Positions 58,448-64,000 of a stretch of 64,000 nucleotides of DNA are shown here, piece after piece (the stretch's first letter is position 1; each line of letters opens with the position of its first letter). Below the pieces are notes generated by a model, which did not search any database, was not told the DNA's origin, and was given only the letters and a program-made list of their open reading frames with translations. Source of the DNA: Metabacillus sediminilitoris (lineage in GTDB: Bacteria > Bacillota > Bacilli > Bacillales > Bacillaceae). A program made the position numbers and the translations under genes. The stretch is taken from contig NZ_CP046266.1 of assembly GCF_009720625.1 (NCBI RefSeq), positions 228,501 through 292,500 on the forward strand. Direction: 5' to 3'.

Positions 58448-60654
58448 ATACTCAAACTTCTCATGATGGTAAAACAATTGCCTTTGTTTATTATTTATTT
58501 GCTTTTTTATTGCTGTGGGAATGGCTGCGGCCCCTTCAAGCCATTACGGATACAGCAAACACGTTTATTTTTGTCTTTTTCATCGGAATTAGTTTTTTCT
58601 TAACTTTTCTAAAGGCGCGTTGGTACGTTACATTTCCAGTGAAACTAATTGTTATTTTATTTCTCCTCAATGGGCTTTATTATGAAGGTGTATTTTTTAG
58701 TTTCTTATGGGTGGAAAATTTAAAGAAAGATATTATAGGGAATATGACATTCATCCAAAGTGCTGATTGGATGAGTATGACATCTTCTTATCGTACACTT
58801 TTGTTTTTTATCTTATTATGGTTACTCGTTTATTTGATTCATTATTGGATTCTCTATCAAAGGCGAATATTGTTTTTCTTTGTATTAACCCTACTATATA
58901 TAACCATACTAGATACCTTTACACCATATGACGCTACATTTGCCATTGTACGAACGGTGCTAATTGGTTTCTTTATGATCGGTTTACTTTATTTTGACCG
59001 CTTAAAAATGGTTGAAAACTTATATTTGCAGAGATTCACCTCATTTCGTTGGATATTACCACTATTTGCTTTTATTATCTTGTCATTGTTCCTTGCTATA
59101 TTAGCTCCTAAAGCTTCTCCACAGTGGCCGGATCCAGTTCCGTTCATTACAGCCATTGGTGGTGAGGAAGAGGGGGAAGTTGAAGGCAGTCTTAAGAAAA
59201 TCGGTTATAGTCAAAATGATAAGAAGCTTGGTGGCGGCTTTGTAGCGGATGATAAAGAAGTTTTTACACATGTATCTGCTGACCGCCATTATTGGCGAGT
59301 AGAAACAAAGGATGTTTATACAGGTAAAGGATGGGATGTATCAGATCCTGAAGCGGATTTAGAAGAATTAACAAATGTAAAAAATCAGCTCAATTGGACA
59401 GATGAAAGAGTTGCAACGAAAAGCTTAGAAGCTTCTATTTCGATTGATGAAGGATATCGTTATCTCCATGTTATGTATCCCTTAGGACTAACATCGATTG
59501 AAACGGAAAATGATATGAGCTATTTCCTTAATCAAAATACCGAAATGATTACTCCTTTTAAAGAAAATGAGGGTTCTAGAACAGATTTTATGGCTTATCA
59601 AGTTCATTATGAACTCCCAACTTATCCAATCAATGAGATGAAGAAGCAGCAAGAATTTACGGATGTTCCGGAAGGTTTTATTGATCGTTATACTCAACTC
59701 CCGGAATCGCTGCCTGAACGGGTAAGGGAACTAGCTTTACAAATTACCGAGAAAGAAAATAATCAATTCGATAAAGCAAAAGCAATTGAGAATTATCTAG
59801 GTTCAGTCGAGTTTTCATATGAAACGGAGGATGTTGCAATCCCAGCGGGAGATCAAGATTATGTCGATCAATTTCTCTTTGAGACATTCGCAGGTTATTG
59901 TGATAACTTTTCAACATCGATGATCGTATTATTACGTTCACTTGATATTCCTGCAAGATGGGTGAAGGGATACACAGAAGGGGATTTCATTAAAAATATT
60001 AATGATGATAAAAAAGAATATCAAGTGACAAATAATAATGCGCACTCATGGGTGGAAGTTTACTTTACAGGTGTTGGCTGGGTACCATTTGAACCAACAA
60101 AAGGGTTTGAAAATCCTTATGAATTAACGAATGAGTATAAAAATACAGAGAATCAAGCACAAAAGGAAGAGCAAGAAAAAAGAATAGAACAAGAACAAAA
60201 AGAAACTCCTGAGGTGCAAGAGCCCAAAGAACAAAATCGTTCATTATCACCTGAAAATAAGGAATTAAATTTATTTGATATTCGACTAGGTGGTTGGTTC
60301 GTATATGGATCAATCGTTATGATTGTTCTAGCGGGATTTACAATCTATAAAACAAGAATAAAGTGGCTACCATTGATGAACATTAAGAAATACAAAAAAC
60401 GAGCGGATGAAGAAGTGTTTTTCCAGGCGTACGATGCTTTATTAAAGCAATACGAGCGTCTCGGACTGAAAAGAAAAGAAGGTCAAACATTAAGGGAATA
60501 TGCTCATGATATTGATAGGTATTTTCACAATGAACAGATGACAACATTAACGAAACGCTATGAAAGAGCCCTATATCGCCGTTATAATGCAAAAGAGGAA
60601 TGGATAAAATCAGTTGAATTGTGGGAAAATTTAATTAAAAGGAGTTCATCTTGA
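58444..60654 (+). CDS. yebA: Membrane-bound transglutaminase-like protein (YebA)
   Basis: 736 residues. Five or six N-terminal membrane segments (about 1-205), an extracellular transglutaminase core with Cys 486 in FAGYCDNFSTSMI and His 534 in NNAHSWVEVYF, a charged linker rich in Glu/Gln/Lys, another membrane segment (about 617-637) and a DUF4129 tail. The third catalytic residue position reads FEPT (Glu in place of Asp), which is common in this subfamily. Start TTG at 58444. The stop lies in the guaA promoter. Confidence 0.92.
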   Translation: MNTQTSHDGKTIAFVYYLFAFLLLWEWLRPLQAITDTANTFIFVFFIGISFFLTFLKARWYVTFPVKLIVILFLLNGLYYEGVFFSFLWVENLKKDIIGNMTFIQSADWMSMTSSYRTLLFFILLWLLVYLIHYWILYQRRILFFFVLTLLYITILDTFTPYDATFAIVRTVLIGFFMIGLLYFDRLKMVENLYLQRFTSFRWILPLFAFIILSLFLAILAPKASPQWPDPVPFITAIGGEEEGEVEGSLKKIGYSQNDKKLGGGFVADDKEVFTHVSADRHYWRVETKDVYTGKGWDVSDPEADLEELTNVKNQLNWTDERVATKSLEASISIDEGYRYLHVMYPLGLTSIETENDMSYFLNQNTEMITPFKENEGSRTDFMAYQVHYELPTYPINEMKKQQEFTDVPEGFIDRYTQLPESLPERVRELALQITEKENNQFDKAKAIENYLGSVEFSYETEDVAIPAGDQDYVDQFLFETFAGYCDNFSTSMIVLLRSLDIPARWVKGYTEGDFIKNINDDKKEYQVTNNNAHSWVEVYFTGVGWVPFEPTKGFENPYELTNEYKNTENQAQKEEQEKRIEQEQKETPEVQEPKEQNRSLSPENKELNLFDIRLGGWFVYGSIVMIVLAGFTIYKTRIKWLPLMNIKKYKKRADEEVFFQAYDALLKQYERLGLKRKEGQTLREYAHDIDRYFHNEQMTTLTKRYERALYRRYNAKEEWIKSVELWENLIKRSSS

Positions 60655-60679
60655 CCATCTATTAAGAGATTGATAGAAT
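60651..60679 (+). promoter_or_regulatory. guaA promoter
   Basis: TTGACC (60651-60656), 17-bp spacer, TAGAAT (60674-60679). The -35 overlaps the yebA stop codon. Confidence 0.85.
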
Positions 60680-60701
60680 AATAAAAATTATAATATTTAT
60701 T

Positions 60702-60772
60702 CCTTCATATATACTCGATAATATGGTTCGAGAGTTTCTACCGGGTAACCGATAATAACCTGACTATGAAGG
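60702..60772 (+). promoter_or_regulatory. Guanine riboswitch aptamer of guaA
   Basis: Purine aptamer: P1 CCTTCATA/TATGAAGG, ATATGG...GTTTCTACC core, P3, and GACTATG with C at the base-discriminating position (C74 equivalent), so guanine/hypoxanthine. The last bases of P1 (GAAGG) are also the start of a following hairpin. Confidence 0.92.
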
Positions 60773-60811
60773 CAGAATAAGTTCGTCATGAAACTAGAAT
60801 TCTGCCTTCTT
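60768..60811 (+). promoter_or_regulatory. Antiterminator hairpin of the guaA riboswitch
   Basis: GAAGGCAGAAT (60768-60778) pairs with ATTCTGCCTTC (60799-60809). It needs the 3' strand of aptamer P1, so guanine binding would break it and release the terminator strand. Confidence 0.75.
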
Positions 60812-60843
60812 TTTATATTGGAGGGCAGGAATCTAGTTTTTTT
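60791..60843 (+). terminator. Regulated terminator of the guaA leader
   Basis: AAACTAG-A-ATTCTGCCTTC (60791-60809) pairs with GAGGGCAGGAAT-CTAGTTT (60821-60839), followed by seven T. It shares its left arm with the antiterminator; the two are mutually exclusive. The rest of the 120 bases to guaA is AT-rich and featureless. Confidence 0.85.
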
Positions 60844-60969
60844 GCTAATTAGACATAATCTTAAAGCATATCGCAGATAAATAATAGTAAGTCCTAAAGT
60901 TTGATGCGTTAGAGTCTTCTTAGTATAAATATTTTATTTTGAAGTGATTAAACGGATGAGGTGACGATT

Positions 60970-62508
60970 TTGGCAAATATTCAAGAAATGGTAGTAGTAT
61001 TAGACTTCGGTAGTCAATATAATCAATTGATTACTCGTCGTATTCGTGAATTTGGCGTTTATAGTGAGTTGCACCCGCATACCCTTACTGCTGAAGAGAT
61101 CAAAAAAATGAATCCAAAAGGGATTATTCTTTCAGGTGGTCCTAATAGTGTATATGGTGAAAATGCATTTAAATGTGATGAAGCTATCTTTGATCTAGGT
61201 GTACCTGTACTAGGCATTTGTTATGGAATGCAGCTTATGACCCATACACTTGGTGGAGTGGTTGAACCGGCAAATCATCGTGAATATGGAAAAGCAACAA
61301 TTGATATTCAAGAAAAGTCTTCACTTTTTGCGGAATTACCAGAGCAACAAGTTGTATGGATGAGCCATGGAGATCTTGTGAAAGAAATCCCACAAGGGTT
61401 CCAGGTTGATGCAACTAGTATCTCTTGTCCGTATGCAGCGATGAGTAATGAAGAACGTAAATTTTACGGCGTTCAATTCCATCCAGAGGTACGTCACTCA
61501 GAATATGGTAACCATTTATTAAAAAACTTTGTATTTAAAATCTGTGAGTGTGCAGGAAACTGGTCAATGGAGAACTTCATTGAGATTGAAACTGCTAAAA
61601 TTCAAGAAAAAGTAGGAAATAAACAAGTTCTCTGTGCGTTAAGTGGTGGAGTCGATTCTTCAGTTGTTGCGGTTTTAATCCATAAAGCAATCGGCGACCA
61701 ATTAACATGTATTTTTGTTGACCATGGACTATTACGTAAAGATGAAGCTGAAGGTGTAATGAAGACATTCAGAGAAGGCTTCAATATGAATGTAATTAAA
61801 GTTGATGCGAAAGATCGTTTCATGAATAAATTAAAAGGTGTATCAGACCCTGAACAAAAACGTAAAATCATTGGTAATGAATTTATTTACGTGTTTGACG
61901 ATGAATCAGCTAAATTAGAAGGAATTGACTATTTAGCACAAGGTACACTTTACACTGATATTATTGAGAGTGGTACGGCTACAGCTCAAACAATTAAATC
62001 TCACCATAATGTTGGCGGACTTCCAGAAGATATGGAATTTGAATTGATTGAGCCATTAAACACATTATTTAAGGACGAGGTTCGTGCTTTAGGAACAGAA
62101 CTTGGCATTCCTGATGAAATTGTATGGAGACAACCATTCCCAGGACCAGGTCTTGGAATTCGAGTTCTAGGTGAAATTACAGAGGAAAAACTTGAAATTG
62201 TTCGTGAATCAGACTATATCTTACGTGAGGAAATCAGAAAAGCTGGACTTGAACGGGATATATGGCAATACTTCACAGTTTTACCTGACATTCGCAGTGT
62301 TGGAGTTATGGGAGATGCAAGAACATATGATTATACAATCGGTATCCGTGCGGTAACATCAATTGATGGAATGACATCTGATTGGGCAAGAATCCCTTGG
62401 GAAGTATTAGAAGTAATTTCAACCCGTATTGTGAATGAAGTTAAACATATTAACAGAGTTGTTTATGATATTACAAGTAAACCACCTGCAACAATTGAGT
62501 GGGAATAA
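60970..62508 (+). CDS. guaA: GMP synthase (glutamine-hydrolysing)
   Basis: Amidates XMP to GMP with glutamine and ATP. About 512 residues: an N-terminal class I glutaminase domain (LGICYGMQ catalytic Cys, QFHPEVRHS), the ATP-pyrophosphatase domain ([12 protein letters not shown]) and a C-terminal dimerisation domain ending [14 protein letters not shown] at 60961 is in frame, but GAGGTGA covers it, so the start is the TTG at 60970. Controlled by the guanine riboswitch upstream. Confidence 0.95.
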   Translation: MANIQEMVVVLDFGSQYNQLITRRIREFGVYSELHPHTLTAEEIKKMNPKGIILSGGPNSVYGENAFKCDEAIFDLGVPVLGICYGMQLMTHTLGGVVEPANHREYGKATIDIQEKSSLFAELPEQQVVWMSHGDLVKEIPQGFQVDATSISCPYAAMSNEERKFYGVQFHPEVRHSEYGNHLLKNFVFKICECAGNWSMENFIEIETAKIQEKVGNKQVLCALSGGVDSSVVAVLIHKAIGDQLTCIFVDHGLLRKDEAEGVMKTFREGFNMNVIKVDAKDRFMNKLKGVSDPEQKRKIIGNEFIYVFDDESAKLEGIDYLAQGTLYTDIIESGTATAQTIKSHHNVGGLPEDMEFELIEPLNTLFKDEVRALGTELGIPDEIVWRQPFPGPGLGIRVLGEITEEKLEIVRESDYILREEIRKAGLERDIWQYFTVLPDIRSVGVMGDARTYDYTIGIRAVTSIDGMTSDWARIPWEVLEVISTRIVNEVKHINRVVYDITSKPPATIEWE

Positions 62509-62520
62509 AACACGAACGAA

Positions 62521-62552
62521 ACGAACATTATACCAAGTAATGTTCGTTTTTT
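62521..62552 (+). terminator. guaA terminator
   Basis: ACGAACATTA (62521-62530) pairs with TAATGTTCGT (62538-62547), followed by six T. Confidence 0.9.
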
Positions 62553-62553
62553 A

Positions 62554-62582
62554 TTGACGCTGAGAAAATGGGCTGATAGAAT
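62554..62582 (+). promoter_or_regulatory. pbuG promoter
   Basis: TTGACG (62554-62559), 17-bp spacer, TAGAAT (62577-62582), immediately after the guaA terminator. Confidence 0.85.
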
Positions 62583-62605
62583 AAAGTTGAATTAAATAAG
62601 TCGAA

Positions 62606-62680
62606 ATACGTCGTATAATATTGGGGATATGGCCCGAAAGTTTCTACCAAGCTGCCGTAAAGAGCTTGACTACGAAGTGT
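62606..62680 (+). promoter_or_regulatory. Guanine riboswitch aptamer of pbuG
   Basis: P1 ATACGTCGTA/TACGAAGTGT with one A-G mismatch, GGATATGG, GTTTCTACC, CCGTAA and GACTACG with C74, so guanine type. The P3-J31 segment GAGCTTGAC (62662-62670) is complementary to 62722-62732 (GTCAAGC-G-CTC), forming the antiterminator when no ligand is bound. Confidence 0.93.
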
Positions 62681-62727
62681 TGATAAATAGGTGAAAAGTC
62701 CTTTTTGTTAATATTTTAAATGTCAAG

Positions 62728-62752
62728 CGCTCCGAATCATGGAGCGTTTTTT
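62728..62752 (+). terminator. Regulated terminator of the pbuG leader
   Basis: CGCTCC (62728-62733) pairs with GGAGCG (62741-62746), followed by six T. Its left arm is the target of the antiterminator strand. Confidence 0.88.
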
Positions 62753-62836
62753 CATTTTTATTAAATAACTCACCTTAGACTCGTCTATTTATTTCGTAAT
62801 AGCGCATGCTACCAAATAAAGGAGGGTTTCAACATT

Positions 62837-64000
62837 ATGAAAAAGTACTTTCAATTTGATGAATTGGGGACAAACTACCGACGTGAAATTATAGGGGGAT
62901 TAACAACATTCCTTTCAATGGCCTATATATTATTCGTTAATCCTATTACACTTTCCTTACAGGCTGTACCTGATCTGCCAGATGCAATGAGAATGGATCA
63001 AGGTGCTGTCTTCGTTGCAACAGCCATCGCTGCAGCAATTGGCTCATTAATAATGGGGGTTATTGGAAAGTATCCGATATCATTAGCACCAGGAATGGGA
63101 TTAAATGCATTTTTCGCTTTTACTGTTGTACTTACATACGGAATACCTTGGCAGACAGCTCTTTCAGGTGTACTCGTTTCTGGAATTATCTTTATATTAT
63201 TGACTCTTACTGGTCTTCGAGAAACCATTATTAATGCAATACCAGCAGAACTTAAACACGCTGTGGGCGCAGGTATTGGATTGTTCATTACTTTTATTGG
63301 TTTTCAAAATGCTGGAATTATTGTAAACAATGATGCAACTTTAGTTGGTTTAGGGGACTTCAGCAACGGTGCTACATTATTAGCGATTTTTGGTGTCATC
63401 ATTACGGTCATCTTAATGATACGTGGAGTAAAAGCAGCGATCTTCTATGGAATGCTTCTTACTGCAATAGTAGGAATGATCTTTGGTTTAATTGATATTC
63501 CAAAACAAATTGTAGGTGCTGTCCCAAGTATAGAACCGACATTTGGACAAGCTTTCATAAATTTCGATCAAATCTTTACTCTTCAAATGCTTGTTGTCAT
63601 TTTAACATTTTTATTTGTTGATTTCTTTGATACTGCAGGTACTCTTGTGGCGGTTGCAAATCAAGCTGGTTTAATGAAGGATAATAAATTACCGCGTGCA
63701 GGAAGAGCGTTGTTTGCTGATGCTACAGCGACGACAATTGGTTCAATTTTGGGTACATCAACAACTACTGCTTATGTGGAGTCATCTTCAGGTGTTGCTG
63801 CTGGTGCTCGATCTGGTTTTGCAGCTGTCGTTACAGCGATTCTATTTTTATTAGCACTTTTCTTATCACCTTTATTAGGTGTTATCACACCATCTGTAAC
63901 AGCACCAGCCTTAATTGTAGTTGGTATTTTAATGGTTTCATCATTAAAGAGTATTGATTGGAATCGTCTTGAGATTGCAGTTCCAGCATTCTTTACGATT
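62837..64000 (+). CDS. pbuG: Guanine/hypoxanthine permease PbuG (3' end outside the window)
   Basis: 388 codons are visible, ending at the window border. NCS2/AzgA-type purine permease: the start MKKYFQFDELGTNYRREIIG, FLSMAYILFVNP, the APGMGLNAFFAF motif, the conserved FFDTAGTL signature and the GTSTTTAYVESSSG loop are all family marks. Many membrane segments. GGAGG precedes the ATG. It follows a guanine riboswitch, as in B. subtilis, so uptake stops when guanine is plentiful. Confidence 0.95.
   Translation, partial: MKKYFQFDELGTNYRREIIGGLTTFLSMAYILFVNPITLSLQAVPDLPDAMRMDQGAVFVATAIAAAIGSLIMGVIGKYPISLAPGMGLNAFFAFTVVLTYGIPWQTALSGVLVSGIIFILLTLTGLRETIINAIPAELKHAVGAGIGLFITFIGFQNAGIIVNNDATLVGLGDFSNGATLLAIFGVIITVILMIRGVKAAIFYGMLLTAIVGMIFGLIDIPKQIVGAVPSIEPTFGQAFINFDQIFTLQMLVVILTFLFVDFFDTAGTLVAVANQAGLMKDNKLPRAGRALFADATATTIGSILGTSTTTAYVESSSGVAAGARSGFAAVVTAILFLLALFLSPLLGVITPSVTAPALIVVGILMVSSLKSIDWNRLEIAVPAFFTI

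Overview
The window is a chromosomal segment of a spore-forming Bacillaceae bacterium. The order rsbX tail, tex, cmpA, ydcK, tRNAs plus a complete rRNA operon, thiL-tsaE-tsaB-rimI-tsaD, ydiF, moaC, rex, tatA-tatC, ydiK-ydiL, groES-groEL, gutR/gutB/gutP/fruC, yeaC-yeaD-yebA, guaA, pbuG is essentially the Bacillus subtilis order, but the proteins are clearly diverged from that species. Low GC, TTG/GTG starts, CIRCE, guanine riboswitches and cmpA all fit. The variable helix of the 16S gene reminds me of Metabacillus, but that is a memory-based guess.

Layout. 1-2720: end of the sigma-B operon (rsbX), tex, and on the opposite strand the 37-residue sporulation gene cmpA. 2790-9954: ydcK, eleven tRNA genes, 16S-23S-5S, then tRNA-fMet and tRNA-Asp. 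9991-13618: an operon for thiamine diphosphate synthesis (thiL) and t6A tRNA modification (tsaE, tsaB, tsaD) with rimI. 13650-13960: a cluster of DnaA boxes. 13991-19641: ydiF, moaC, rex, twin-arginine translocase, ydiK-ydiL. 19861-22124: CIRCE-controlled groESL.

22212-46842 is the accessory part. It begins with the glucitol block gutR/gutB/gutP/fruC, which lies between two imperfect 30-bp direct repeats (21971 and 29595) that look like recombination ends, and which carries two copies of a structured 200-bp repeat. Next comes a PhnD-PhnC-PhnE-PhnE type importer followed by a HCxxGKDR cysteine phosphatase, with phosphate-box-like repeats upstream, and then a GntR regulator. A secreted SPOR plus phosphodiester-glycosidase protein, decayed gene remnants, two small unknown proteins, an AraC regulator divergent from a family 3 glycoside hydrolase, and a secreted protein with three Ig-like repeats complete it.

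47009-52707 is a maltose-type module: LacI regulator, GH13 alpha-glucosidase, PTS EIICB and an endonuclease/exonuclease/phosphatase-fold protein best read as a maltose-6'-phosphate phosphatase. Together they would import and phosphorylate, dephosphorylate, then hydrolyse the disaccharide. 52874-60654 holds a CAP-domain protein, a chemoreceptor and the MoxR-DUF58-transglutaminase operon. 60651-64000 holds guaA and pbuG (cut by the window end), each behind its own sigma-A promoter and guanine riboswitch with a readable antiterminator/terminator switch. I see no CRISPR array, no intact insertion sequence and no intact prophage.
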